A program made the translations under genes and the position numbers. From assembly GCA_018524725.1 (NCBI GenBank), contig JAEUWP010000319.1, positions 62,001 through 126,000 of the forward strand: DNA of 64,000 bases. The letters are read 5' to 3'. The stretch comes from Podaxis mareebaensis. Lineage: Eukaryota; Basidiomycota; Agaricomycetes; Agaricales; Agaricaceae. This document shows positions 23,868-36,978 of the stretch, in pieces. The stretch's first letter is position 1, and the number at the start of each line of letters is the position of its first letter. The notes beneath the pieces were generated by a model. The model was not told the origin of the DNA and did not search any database. It saw only the letters and a program-made list of their open reading frames with translations.

Positions 23868-26800
23868 ATGGCCCAAAAATCTCCTATCCCAAACGGAAAT
23901 CTCGATGCTCTCCGCCCTGCCCTCATTCGCTCTACTAGCAACTTCACCATCCCCGCTCCACCAGTAACTGCCGCTTCGCTGAACGGAGATGCCGCTGAAG
24001 TTGTCGATGGTGTTCTAGAGCTTGTAGATGGCTCCGCCTACTGTGGTATCAGCTTTGGTGCGGAGAAGAAGAGCGTCTCTGGCGAATGTGTCTTTCAGAC
24101 AGGTCCAGTATTCACAGAATTAGTTTTTATCACGCTGCTAAGATTTCTTTAGGCATGGTTGGGTACACAGAATCACTCACGGATCCCTCCTACGAGGGCC
24201 AGATTCTGGTGCTTACTTACCCACTGATCGGTAATTATGGCGTCCCTGAACGTCATCCTTCCCTGGATGACCTGCCCTCGGAATTCGAGTCTTCGCGCAT
24301 CCACGTCGCCGCGCTTATCGTTGGATACTACTCTCAAGACTACAGCCATTTCCTCGCAAATTCTTCTCTTTCTACATGGCTCAAAGAAAACGGGATTCCT
24401 GCTCTATGTGGTGTCGATACCCGCGCTCTTACCAAAAAAATTCGCGAAAAAGGCTCCATGCTGGGGAGAGTCCTCGCCCACTCAGGTGAACCTCGGGTCG
24501 GCAGGCCCAGCTCTCTTTCCACCCCTCTGTCTCGTTTTTCCACTCACCCATCTATCCCTTCCACTCCCTACTCTTGGCGTGAGGACTACATCGATATCCC
24601 CTTTTCCGATCCCAATCAGAACAATCTCGTCGCCTGCGTGTCAATTCCTGCCCCTCGCCTTTTCAAACCAACTGTAACGCCTCTCCTTCATCCTTCTGGC
24701 CGACCTCTACGTGTCTTGGCCGTTGACGTTGGCATGAAATATAACCAAGTCCGATGTTTTACCAAACGCGGTGTTGAACTGAAAGTTGTTCCTTGGAATT
24801 ACGATTTCCTCTCCGATCCTGAACCGTACGATGGACTCTTCGTTTCTAATGGACCTGGTGATCCTACTATGGTTGAAGAGACAATTGGTCGACTCTCGAG
24901 AGCGATGGAGAAGGCGGATCGGCCGATTTTTGGTATTTGTCTTGGACACCAGTTGATGGCGTTGGCTGCTGGTGCCAAGACCTCAAAGATGAAATACGGA
25001 AACCGTGGCCACAACATTCCATGCACAGACGCGCTTTCTGGTCGCTGCTACATCACTAGCCAGAACCACGGTTTCCAGGTCGACACTGCGACACTTCCAA
25101 CTGGATGGAAGGAACTTTTCAAAAACGCAAACGATGGTAGCAACGAGGGTATTTACTGCGAAGACAAACCGTTCTTCTCCGTCCAATTCCATCCCGAATC
25201 CACTCCCGGTCCCCGTGATACTGAATTCCTCTTCGATGTCTTCATCCAAAATGTGGGGGATTGTGCCGGGGCCAACACCCTTGTGCCTATACGAATGCCT
25301 GGTGGCAGGAAGGAGGACAATGACAAGCGCGTACCCCGCGCCAACGTCTCCAAGGTTGTCATCCTGGGCTCCGGTGGCCTGTCCATTGGTCAAGCTGGGG
25401 AGTTCGACTACTCCGGCTCTCAAGCCATCAAAGCCTTAAAGGAGGAGGGCATCTATACGATCTTGGTCAACCCGAACATTGCCACTATCGCCACATCCAA
25501 GGGTCTCGCCGACAAAGTTTACTTCCTCCCCGTGACTCCCGAATTCGTTCGAAAAATCATCAAATACGAGAAGCCCGATGGTATCTATGTTACATTTGGT
25601 GGTCAGACCGCCTTGAATGTCGGTGTCAAACTGAAGGACGAGTTTGCCGAGCTTGGTGTCCAGGTGCTGGGCACACCGATTGAGACAATCATCACGACAG
25701 AGGATAGGCAGCTATTTGCCAGTGCCATGGAGGAAATTGGGGAGAAGTGCGCCCAGAGTTGCACGGCTACAAACATTGAAGAGGCCGTCATCGCTGCTAA
25801 GACCATTGGTTTCCCTGTCATTGTTCGGGCTGCATATGCTCTTGGTGGTCTTGGATCTGGTTTCGCCCAAAATGAGGCGCAGTTGCGTGCTCTGTGTGCC
25901 AAGGCTTTCGCCACGAGTCCTCAGGTCCTGGTTGAGAAGAGTATGAAGGGGTGGAAGGAGATTGAGTACGAGGTCGTTCGTGATTGCAGAGATAACTGTA
26001 TCACTGTCTGTAACATGGAAGTGAGTAGCTCCTTCGGCTTGGGGTGTATGTTTCTCAAAATACGTGTAGAATTTCGATCCTCTCGGTATCCATACTGGTG
26101 ACTCCATCGTTGTTGCACCTTCTCAAACACTCTCCGACTCGGACTACAACATGCTCCGTACCACTGCCATCAATGTGATTCGTCATCTTGGTGTTATCGG
26201 CGAATGTAACATCCAATACGCCCTCAATCCCACTTCACGCGAGTACTGCATCATCGAGGTGGGTTATGCCCTTGGCATCAGGTCTTCATGCTAAATATTC
26301 TGCTAGGTGAACGCGCGTCTCTCACGCTCCTCCGCCTTGGCCTCCAAGGCGACTGGTTATCCTCTTGCTTTCATTGCTGCTAAGCTCGGTCTTGGGATTC
26401 CCCTTAACGAGATCAAAAACACGGTGACCAAAGTTACCAGCGCATGCTTCGAGCCCAGCTTGGATTACTGCGTTGTCAAGATTCCCCGATGGGATCTCAA
26501 GAAGTTCAATCGTGTTAGCAGACTTCTGAGCAGCAGCATGAAGAGTGTTGGTGAAGTTATGAGCATTGGAAGGACGTTTGAGGAGACGATCCAGAAGGCG
26601 ATTAGGGCGATTGATGACCAGTTCCTTGGGTTCGCCAAGGTGAGTAAAATTGTTCCGTTTGTGGATTCTTGTGGTTTATAGGAGAGTTGTAGAATGAATA
26701 TGTGGAGGACATTGATGAGGAGTTGATTAACCCCACGGACAAGCGTATTTTCGCCATTTCGACTGCATTCCACCGTGGTTACAGCGTCGACAAGATTCAC

Positions 26801-29800
26801 CAGATGACCAACATTGATAAGTGGTTCTTGACGAAGCTCTACTATATTTTCCAGATGGAAAAGCGCCTTGGGTTGGTCCCTTGTACATTCACTTTGAATT
26901 GAATATTGATGGTCCCTGTAGTGAATATAATGTTTCGAACATCTCCTCAACCCTACTTCGTCAAGCTAAGCAGCTTGGGTTCTCCGATCGTCAGCTCGCG
27001 ATTTGCTTGGGATCAACAGAGTTGGCAGTCCGCAGGATGCGCCAGGAAGCCGGTATTGCTCCTTTCGTCAAGCAAATTGATACCGTTGCTGCCGAATTCC
27101 CCGCTTTCACCAACTACCTCTACACCACTTATAACGCCGCCGAGCATGATGTCCAGTTTGGGGATCGTGGTGTCATGGTTCTTGGCTCTGGCGTCTACCG
27201 CATTGGTTCCTCTGTCGAATTCGACTGGTGTGCCGTCCGCGCTATTCGTACTCTTCGCGAGCAAGGGTTCCCCACCGTCATGGTTAACTACAACCCTGAA
27301 ACCGTGAGCACCGACTACGACGAGGCTGATCGCCTCTATTTCGAGAACATCAGCCTGGAAACTATCCTCGATATCTACGATACTGAACATTCTCGCGGCG
27401 TTATCTTATCCATGGGCGGTCAAACTCCTAACAACATCGCCTTGCCTCTCTACCGCCAGAACGTCAAGATATACGGTACCTCCCCAGAGATGATTGACAC
27501 TGCCGAGAACCGTTATAAGTTCTCGCGTCTTCTTGACGAGATCGGTGTTGATCAACCGCAGTGGAAGGAGTTGACTAGCTTCGAGGACGCTACAGCCTTC
27601 TGCGACAAGGTCGGCTACCCAGTGCTTGTACGCCCATCATATGTCCTGTCAGGCGCGGCGATGAACGTTGTCTCTACTGGCCATGACTTGGCCAACTACC
27701 TAACACAAGCTGCTGAGGTCTCGCGTGATCACCCTGTTGTCATCTCCAAGTACATTGAACAAGCCAAGGAGATTGAGATGGATGCCGTTGCGAAGGATGG
27801 GAAGATGATTATGCATTATATCTCGGAGCATGTCGAAAACGCTGGCGTCCACTCTGGTGATGCTACCCTTATTCACCCGCCACAGGATCTGGACCCACAG
27901 ACTGTTCGCCAGATTGAAGAGGCTACTGCTAAAATCGGCAATGCCCTCAACGTCACCGGCCCATTTAACATCCAGTTCATCGCGAAGAACAATGAAATCA
28001 AGGTCATTGAATGCAATCTCCGCGCTGCTCGTTCTTTCCCCTTTGTGTCGAAGGTCACGGGTATCGACGCAATCGAGATGGCGACCAAGGTCATGTTGGG
28101 ATTGCCGGTGGAACCATATCCTGATGCTGGGCTTCCTGCGGATTACGTTGGTGTTAAGGTACCACAGTTCAGTTTCAGTCGGTTGTCGGGCGCGGACCCG
28201 GTGTTGGGCGTTGAAATGGCTTCGACCGGTGAAGTAGCCTGCTTTGGTCGCGACAAGTATGAAGCGTACCTCAAGGCATTGATTTCGACGGGCATCGTGC
28301 TCCCGAAAAAGAACATTTTGTTCTCGGTTGGAAGTTATAGGGAGAAGTTGGAATTGTTGCCTTCGGTGCAAAAGCTAAGTGCTACTGGGTACAATATCTT
28401 CGCCACGTCGGGTACTGCAGATTTCTTGACTGAACATGGTGTTCCTTGCAAGGTAGGCTTTTATCATCATCTTGTAAGGGCGGGGTTGTTAATCCGTCCA
28501 TTGTAGTACCTTGACATGCTTGGAGAAGATGACCGTTCGAAGGAGAAGTCAGAGTATTCCTTGACACAGCATCTCGCCAACAACCTCATCGATATGTACA
28601 TCAACTTGCCTTCTAAAAACCACTATCGCCGTCCTGCCAGTTACACCAGCAAGGGATATCACACTCGTCGTATGGCTATCGACTACGCCGTACCGCTTAT
28701 CACGAATGTCAAGAACGCCAAGATGCTCGCTGAGGCGCTTGTTCGCAAGCTTCCCTTGGAGGTCTCTAGTATTGATTCCAAGAGCTCGCATCGCACCCAT
28801 ACCTTCCCCGGTTTCGTCAATATTGCCGCCTTCGCTCCCGATTTGACAACCCCCAACAGCAAGGATTTGGCTTGTGTCACTGAAGCCTCGGTTGCGGCTG
28901 GTTTCACTACCACCATCATCCTTCCCGCTGGTGCAAGTAACATGATTTCTGATCTCCAGACATTGGAGCAGGCCCAACAGAATCTCGCCGGTTCTGCTCA
29001 CTGTAACTACGCGCTTGGCATCACGGCAACAGCCACCAACGTCCAGAGTCTGGTTGAGGAAGTCCATTCGCAAACGAAAGCGCTGTTCGTTCCTAGAAGT
29101 ACACCTCTGTCGGCTGTTGCGGCCCACTTTACTTCGTGGCCTCCGGAGAAGATCATTGTTACCAACGCCAAGGGGTCCGAGCTCGCTTCTATCCTCCTAT
29201 TGGCTAGCTTGTACAATCGCAGCCTTCATGTCACGGATGTCCAGACCAATGACGACCTCTTGCTCATCTCCCTGAGCAAGGCGAAGCAACTCAAGGTCAC
29301 CTGTGATGTCTCGGTTTACTCCCTCTTCTATTCGAGGGAAGACTTCCCAGAAACGACAGCACTTCCCACGCTGGCAGACCAGAAAGCGCTGTGGCAACAC
29401 CTCGACAAGATTGACGCGTTCTCCGTTGGTATTGTCCCATACCAGGTCACCATTGATACTGGTAAAGCATTCTCGTCGACGTCCAGCTTCGGGGAGGTCC
29501 TTCCTCTTTTGCTTACCGCAGTGACTGAAGGACGTCTCACCCTCGAGGATATTCGCATTCGTCTCCATGATAATCCTATCCAAATCTTTGCCATTCCGGA
29601 GCAGATGCACACCCACGTTGAGGTTGTCATCGGTCGTAAGGCCCCGTTCAAGAGCCAGCTCGGCCATTGGTCACCTCTCGATTCCAAGTTGGTAACTGGA
29701 GCGATCCACCGTGTCATCGTCCACAACCAAACAGTGTTCTTAGATGGTACACCGTTCTCCTCGCCCACTGGCCGTGATATCTCAGCAACGGTTGTATCGC

Positions 29801-31024
29801 ATGCACCTCCTAAGGAGACTGTCGAACTTGCTCCCCCTGCGCCTGCTGCACCCACACCTACACCTCAACCATTCTCAAACCAACTCCAAAACTATCAGGC
29901 GCCTCCAATTGGACAAGTATCCACCAGCATTACTCCTCATCCTTCCTTCCACCAGCGTCACATTCTTTCGGTCAAGCAATTCACCCACCGCGACCTGCAT
30001 GATCTCTTCTCTTTGGCTCACGAAATGCGCCTCCAAGTTGAGCGCAATGGCGTCCTCGACATCCTTAAGGGCAAGGTTCTATGCACCGCATTTTATGAGC
30101 CTTCGACCCGTACTAGCTCTTCCTTTGAAGCTGCCATGAAGCGTTGTGGCGGGGAGGTTGTGTCAATAACTGCTGAGAGATCGTCCGTGGTAAAGGGCGA
30201 AACCCTCCCTGATACTATTAGGACCTTGGCATGCTATGGAGATGCAGTTGTGCTTCGTCATCCCGATGTTGGTAGTGCTCAATTGGCAGCCAAGTTCTCC
30301 CCTGTTCCTATCGTCAATGCCGGAGATGGTATTGGTGAACACCCTACTCAGGTTTGTGAGCCTTCGGAATGACGTCTAGACGGTACTGAGATTATTTTGC
30401 AGGCTATGCTCGACGTTTACACCATCCGATCTGAGCTGGGTACTGTGAATGGTCGTACTATCACTCTCCTTGGCGACCTCAAGAACGGCCGCACGGTTCA
30501 CAGCCTCGTCACCCTACTCTGCTTGTACTCTGTCCGCCTCAACTTCGTTGCACCGGCTTCTCTCGCTATGCCGCAAAGTGTGGTTTCTGCTGCTCGCAAA
30601 GCCGGCATTTCCGTTACCGTTTGTGAATCCCTTGATGAGGTTCTTGCGGACACGGACGTGTTGTATGTGACGAGAGTGCAAAAGGAGAGGTTTGAGAATG
30701 AGCAAGAGTGGTTGCAGGTCAAGGATGCCTACCGGGTGGATCACGCAGTGCTCTCGAGGGCGAAGGAAGACATGATTGTTATGCATCCTTTGCCTCGTGT
30801 TAATGGTGCGTTTCGCTGGTAAGGATAGTGGATTGAGTGCGGTGAGGCTTATCACAATTCTTGTAGAAATTGATCCCGAAGTCGACTTCGACTCGAGGCG
30901 GGCTGCCTACTTCCGCCAAATGCGTTATGGCCTCTTCGTGAGTAGATTATATCGCGGTCCAATCACAAAATTAAACTCTTCTCCGCAGATTCGCATGGCT
31001 CTTCTTGCCAGTGTCATGGCGTAA
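23868..31024 (+). CDS. Multifunctional carbamoyl-phosphate synthase / pseudo-DHOase / aspartate carbamoyltransferase
   Basis: First two steps of pyrimidine synthesis in one polypeptide of about 2,230 residues, the size of yeast Ura2. Ten exons (23868-24102, 24153-26020, 26070 on; last 30989-31024). Glutaminase: nucleophile Cys in [15 protein letters not shown] and [20 protein letters not shown]. Synthase half 1: [20 protein letters not shown]; half 2: [20 protein letters not shown] with [14 protein letters not shown]. Next, the regulatory region ([13 protein letters not shown]), where UTP feedback acts in the family. The dihydroorotase-like part reads [16 protein letters not shown], so the zinc-binding HxH is missing and it should be inactive, as in ascomycete homologues. 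The ATCase part has [32 protein letters not shown] and [17 protein letters not shown] Pro-rich linker (29830-29920) precedes ATCase. A separate dihydroorotase gene must exist elsewhere. Confidence 0.97.
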
Positions 31025-31904
31025 AAAAGACTTGATTCCCGTCGGGGTCACGTTATCCAAAACCATTGTTTATTTGTTTTGTTTTGCATCACATATCCTA
31101 GGGGGTTCTCAATTCTCGTTCCTATTGAAATCGGTACAACCAATGTAGCATATACCTGTAGACTCATACATGATTTGATACTCAATATCCCAGAAATGCT
31201 CAATTACGACCACGTTTTGTTCGCTCAAGAGGCCCATCTGCGGCACTTCTGGGTGGATGGTGCCATCACGCTTTACCAACTGGCTGTCCTCGGGAAGTTA
31301 TCGATAGACACATGTTTGCTATATAAATTAGATCAAATATGACGCACATAAGCTTAACTACGCGCTGTTGCATGCTTTGCACCGAATAATAAAGTAGGAT
31401 GAAAAGAAAAGAGAAGCTACCAAGGGTGAAACGTGTACTATCGGCAGTCTGGCTGCCTCAGGGCAAGGTTGGGTCACGGTGGAGTAGACGTGCGATTACC
31501 GAAGGCGCACAGAATCTGGCATGGGGACCTCCTTCCGAGGCCCGAAAGGGCACGTGAAAGGGCGAGGAGTGGAGAGGCACAACGCGTTGGAGCGGAAGGA
31601 AGGCGTTGCCTTGTGCAGAGAAAGGGGTCTGTCAGATAAGTCAATGGAACTTCGATCGATAGAAAGTGGCTGTACCGATCACTAGGGAGGCGGTTGGAGA
31701 GAGTGAAGAAAAACATGGCGTATGCGAACGAGGGTCGCGACGAGAAGTGACGGGTACTTTAAGCTAGTGATGGGGCTCCGATCAATTTCGCGCTTTGTCG
31801 ACTTATCCTATGCTGAGGAAACGAATTCTCCTCTTGGATTTACGTTGATACCCTTCTAGACGAAATAATGTGGGCTTTTTTGGGCTGTCATCAGGCAGGT
31901 GGAG
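31025..31904. other. Intergenic between convergent genes
   Basis: 3' flanks of the pyrimidine gene and the SLATT gene. Short frames only (for example 31079-31342), no recognisable product. Confidence 0.4.
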
Positions 31905-33803
31905 TTAGTCGTCTTTCTCTGTGGTGATCAGACTGTCAGTATATATCCGGGCAAGCGATTGACATTGAAATGCAAGTAAATAGAGAATACAGCATGAGGA
32001 GTGTCAGAGGGGAAGACAAAAAGGAACCACCCCGGACGGATTGCTTAGGACCAGGGGAATGAGGGGACTCACCCATTACCGTTACCTAGCAATTCTTCAT
32101 ATTTGTCACGCAGCTCCGCCAAACGCGCCTCTTGCTGTGGATTACTACTCCCAAGCAGGTGGCCATGATCCAGTTTGAAAGCCTCGCATTCACGAATGAA
32201 CTGCTCAAGGTCTTTAACCCTGGTTATCGAAAGCTCAGGTTCTTGTGATCCGCGCGCACGGGCGAGGTAAGACGCAACTATAGTTGCCAGGCCACCTTTG
32301 TGGGCACGATGATTAGAAATGTGAAGTCGAGGAGTAGCGAGGCACTTACCAAGTATTGCAGTCATGATGGAGGTCTAACAAACGCATAGTCAGGGTTCAC
32401 TGGGACCGCGAGAAACTGAGGGCACAACACACCTGTTTTCCTTCAGTGACGACAGACAGTCCGGTAGTTAAAGAGCCAATAATAACTTGGAGGCCAATGG
32501 CAATGTTCAGGGCATAGCCAGTCATCTTGGCTTTGAAGGCATATTTATCGCGTTCCGCTCTGGCTGTTTCCAGGGTAGGGTCAAGTCTTTCTCCAACGGT
32601 TCTTTCACGGGCAGGCTAGCATCTGTCAGGCAAGTTGTAGGGCAGTAGACCGGAGTTGGGGCACGAACCTTGTCGTCTAAAGGTATGAGCCAGTCTACAC
32701 CTGACCTTGGGTTAACCGAATTGAGGGTCCGAGAACGATCAAGGGTGGGATGGCTTGCAGCTGTGGTGAGACCCACAGCAGTACCCGGGCGGGTCTCATC
32801 CTGCGGGTTGCTTGTCATTCCCGGTCCATGGCTACTGGTTGGGATACCCATCCCTGCACCCAGGCTACTGATAGCAACATTACTTCGACTCCCGATGCCA
32901 GCTAGACCACCGCTCCTGTCAATAACACTCGGACCAACACTGTCGGAAGACTGTGGTCGTTGGGTGGGCTGTCGTGAGGAATGGTATTGGTATTGAGTGG
33001 AATGGTAGGAGTTAGGACGGTTCCCCTGGTTGCCGATGGGCGGACTTGGTGATCCTTGGATGCCAGGAGATGTGGTTCTGGGTAGAGGAGGTAACGGATG
33101 ATTCCCGTGGAGCGCAGCCAGACTGCCTCGAGATGGTGGTTTTCTTTGATCCGGATCACCCTCTGCTTGAGAATCTGAGGCTGCACCTTCGTTTGGGGAG
33201 TGCATGAGCACCGAGTCCTGGAGGATACGGATTTGCGGCTGCTGCAGGGTGCCTTGGCTCATAGTAGGTCCGAAGATGCCCGAAACAGTTTGTCTGCGAG
33301 GAGCAACGTGTGTAGATGGTGGTGACGACGTTGTGTTATCGGCCTGAAGATGAGCTTCATCAGTTTGTGCAGAGCTACGAGGTCCAGTAGTTATTGTCTC
33401 TTGTGAGCTATGGACGCGACTCGTTTCTAGTGATCGAACATGAGTATGGCCCACATACGCTGGAAGATGAGACGTGAGATAAGGGGAAGCTGATTTGAAG
33501 CAAATTGACCTTGTAAATGTACGGGTGAAGGTTTTGGATCGTCTTGGTGTCCTGAACTGGATCGGGAGGGTCCCAGTTTTGGGGGATCATGTGGATACAA
33601 CGATGAAGCAGAGGCTTGAGGCGACCCTAAAATTTTATGGGAGAGATGAAGCGTAACGTTGATAGTGCCAGCTTACTCAGGGAGTTCAAGCCCGAGTCGT
33701 TGTCAGATTGATTTTGTCGTTCAGTCTCGGCGGCTTCAGCGGAAGAAGGGTTGTTAATCCCACTCGAAATAGAGGGTTTTCGCCCACCAGTACTGGCCGA
33801 CAT
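31905..33803 (-). CDS. Fungal SLATT-domain membrane protein with long disordered N-terminus
   Basis: Starts MSASTGGRKPSISSGINN and, after two introns, runs through about 330 Ser/Pro/Thr/Gln-rich residues (PPLPRTTSPGIQGSPSPP and similar), probably disordered. The C-terminal domain matches the fungal SLATT type: GYALNIAIGLQVIIGSLTTG (span 1), an intron, then GGLATIVASYLARARGSQEP (span 2), VKDLEQFIRECEAFKLDHGH and EARLAELRDKYEELLGNGNG. A last small exon gives LITTEKDD and stop at 31905-31907. SLATT domains are two-helix membrane modules; bacterial members act as predicted pore-forming effectors in SMODS/SLOG nucleotide systems. The function of fungal versions is unknown to me. It is divergent from GPI1 with about 770 bp between the starts. 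Confidence 0.82.
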
Positions 33804-34570
33804 TTAGCCGCACTTCTGTCCCCCAAATAAATAGGGCGTTGGTAAGTCAGGATACCAAGTTATACTGAGGAAAGGCGCCTGTCGCGTGAAGGCGAAGAGA
33901 AAGGGTCCAAGTGAGAGCTCTGCACGCGATTGAACCGCGTTTATAAGTTCAAGTGAACTCATGGTACCAAACATACTTATGTAGAACAGCCTTCGAAGCT
34001 CCATGCAACCCTTCAACGGCATCAATCGCGATTAATGAGAAACATGCGTCAGACGTGTGCACTCTCACCAACAAAGTTTATGTGTATGCGCAGTCAATTG
34101 GGTCGGGAGAAATCGTGAATACAGGCAGTTCGGTAGCAAACTTGCAGAGCCACGAAGGTCGAGAATGAACAAGAGAAAACTTGAGGCTGGTAGATCAGTT
34201 CATGGACGCCGAAGGAAATTGCAAAACAAGCGGGATGGTGTAAGTTGTGCATGGTGTGCCTTGAGGAATCCCCCCGTTATGCTGAGACGACATCCAGGAT
34301 CTGTGTTCGTATAGCCGAAGATGAAGATGGACTCCCTGGTGACGTTTTGAAGATCAAGAATAACATAGATCAAAGATATGTGAGATACTTGTACTTGCCA
34401 ACCTAAAGTATGCCATCAAGTACCCTTCACGACGCATTCGATCGTTTGTAGAGCGTCCAGCTCGGTTAGTCTCGAAACTCGTGCAGTCCGTCAAAGGTAT
34501 CTTTCTTTCGACATTCGATTCTCGCTAGTCTCCAGATGTTGGTGTCACGTGTATCGGACTTGGCGTCATT
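33804..34570. promoter_or_regulatory. Shared divergent promoter region, SLATT gene and GPI1
   Basis: About 770 bp between two divergent start codons. No clear ORF. Core elements are not obvious. Confidence 0.35.
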
Positions 34571-36670
34571 ATGTCCCCTTCCTTGACCGCGACCACCATA
34601 TTCTGGCCTCTAGGACTGTCACAGAAATCAGGCTTTTGCTATGGCTGGAAGCATCCCGCGTACTGCGTGGCTGGAATTCTCGACGTAGAGACTGTAGGTT
34701 CTCTCTTTGGCATACGATTTCTTCTACTCATATTTTTGCAGGAGGAGGAGGCTAACCGAGTGCTAGAATCCGCGTGTACTGCACCGGCATGGCGCGCTTT
34801 ACAGGACTCGTGTCAAGGAAAACCAGAAATATTAGCATACTGCGAGTACAATGCTCGAGAAGACAGGCTTAAGATCGTGTCGTGGTGCGCAAATACGAAA
34901 TCTATCCTTCTTGATTCATCTCCTAATCCGAGCGCAGGAGAACACAGCCTATTCTAATGCTTTATCATCGCCACCCTCTGAGCTCGCTGAGATTTTATGC
35001 TCTCGATACCTCTATATTCGCACCTCTCTCTTCGACTAGGACGGTTAATGCCCCTTCGAAGGCGTACATGGAATTGCAAACCCAAGATTTCGCTCGACCA
35101 TCTCGACCAGGTCTTAAATCTGCCTTCAACCAAACAACCCTTAACCAGTTCAATGCCTCCAAACTGCTAGAGGCTGTGATTAACGATTCCTCTGCACGCA
35201 TGCTCCCTGCAACCGCCGCCGTATTGTTCTCCATCAGCGCCGTCACAACCCTCCTCGCTCAGCCTATATATGCCGTCTCGCGCCTCATTAGGGCGACTGG
35301 AAAAGTTCCCGTCACCCCCTCAGCTTCTCTCAGGGACCTTTGCGCTGTGGCTCAGCAAATTGAAGTCCGCATGGAACAAGCTGAGTATTTCGTCACCGAG
35401 ATACCCCACCTGCGCAACCGCGGCGAATCCGATATCACGAACTACGCCGCCCGTTATACCCAATTTTTCAACACCATCTGGATGATTCTCAACGACATTA
35501 CTATCGGAATGACGTTTGGAACCTTCCTAACAGAAAGTGCTCCAAGGCTTGCCGAAGTCACGAATGCCCTGCTTCACAAGTTCCTAGTGCATGATATTAT
35601 CTACACCCTTTTATGGCTCAACTCCTGGCCAGCCGGTCTCAAACTGAACACGGAACTGAGCCATTTCTATTCCCACATGTTTGTCGGGTTGGTGCGACTT
35701 TGGGAGAGGGGACTGGGACAAGTCACTCCTCATACCGCGGACATCGTATATGCACTTGGTGTGATGAGCACCTTCGGTGGCATGTCACTCGCCATCTCGG
35801 CGATCATGGATCTAGTGGCTATTTCGACTACACACATATATGTGTGTTATTTCTTCACTGGAATAATCTATCACCGCATGTTGAAGATGGCAGGTTCACT
35901 GTTCAATCTCTTTCGGGGTAAGTAGAGTCCTTCTCGTACTATGGAGCAATAGTAATGGATTTTTCAGGCAAACGATACAATGTTCTGAGGAACCGCGTCG
36001 ATTCTTGGGAATATGATATGGACCAACTCCTGTTTGGAACCATCCTATTCACTCTTCTGGCATTCCTCTTTCCGGCTGTATTAGTATATTATGCGCTCTT
36101 CGCTATCGTACGTTCCTACTTCCTGGTCCCGGACCTCCGCTTAGTACTAATCACCGCCCCAGTCGCGCTTTGCCATCCTCTTGTTACTCGCGAGCATGGA
36201 GTTTCTCCTCACCCTCGTCAATCACTTTCCTCTCTTTGCCCTGATGTTGAGCGTTAAAGATCCTTGGCGTTTACCAGGTAGATGCTTTGTCATCACAACG
36301 AGGATAAGACGTTTTATTCACTACAATTAGGTGGGATATACTTCCGGTCCAGAGAGTTTAAAGCAAAGAAGGGGACGGCTAGTCATAGCCATCTCGTGGT
36401 CGAGGTGCGCGTCAAATTGGAATCAAGCGTCAGAGGCCCTAGTGACACCTTTCTAGAATCAGGCCGTTCCTTTATCACTTTTATTCTTCCAATACGGTAT
36501 GAATCCTTTCTGCCCTTTCCTTTAAAGTGTCTCAGCTCAACGCCTCTTCAGTGGAGCTGTCAAAAGTTTTGGCAAGACATTATAACCCCCTGAGATTGGC
36601 TTGGTGCTTGTTGAAAGGTGAACACCTGGGAGCTATTGGGCGTTATGAGATGAAGTACAGCACTGGGTAG
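34571..36670 (+). CDS. GPI1: GPI1/PIG-Q, subunit of GPI-N-acetylglucosaminyltransferase
   Basis: Part of the ER complex that transfers GlcNAc to phosphatidylinositol, the first step of GPI-anchor synthesis. Exon 1 (34571-34693): TIFWPLGLSQKSGFCYGWKH...DVET; exon 2 from 34742 (EEEANRVLESACTAPAWRAL). A probable intron of about 71 bp joins DRLKI to PILMLYHRHPLSSLRFYALD. The large exon from there to about 35920 carries the membrane core: LPATAAVLFSISAVTTLLAQ, FNTIWMILNDITIGMTFGTF, FLVHDIIYTLLWLNSWPAGL, KLNTELSHFYSHMF. Further exons read GKRYNVLRNRVDSWEYDMDQ, RFAILLLLASMEFLLTLVNH and GGIYFRSREFKA; then NQAVPLSLLFFQYG (36457 on) and ELSKVLARHYNPLRLAWCLL, ending at tag 36668-36670. The start could be one short exon further upstream. 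Confidence 0.9.
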
Positions 36671-36978
36671 GGTGTGTATTACCTTAACGCTCGTGTAGCA
36701 AAGGAGCCTCAATACCACGAAAACTTAGGAGAACAATGGTCGAATGTGATCATTGGCGTTAGATTGATAGGTCGTAGTACGTAGCAACTTCGGGCCCAGT
36801 TGGGAAGGTTCCGCAGAGCAAAATGAGACTGTGTAAAGATCCGACGGAGCGTCACCTTTATCGAGAGAACGGTTTGAAGTAGTGGAAGTTCCATATTGGA
36901 GATATCGAAACAAACGTCGAAAAGAGTGAAGGATAGACAAGTCAATAAACATGTATCGTCCGCTTGTATCACCGCCGC

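Noticed and set aside
25712..26107. Minus-strand frames within the pyrimidine gene (also 27700-28371, 29328-29855)
   Set aside because: Shadows of a conserved, intact plus-strand coding sequence.
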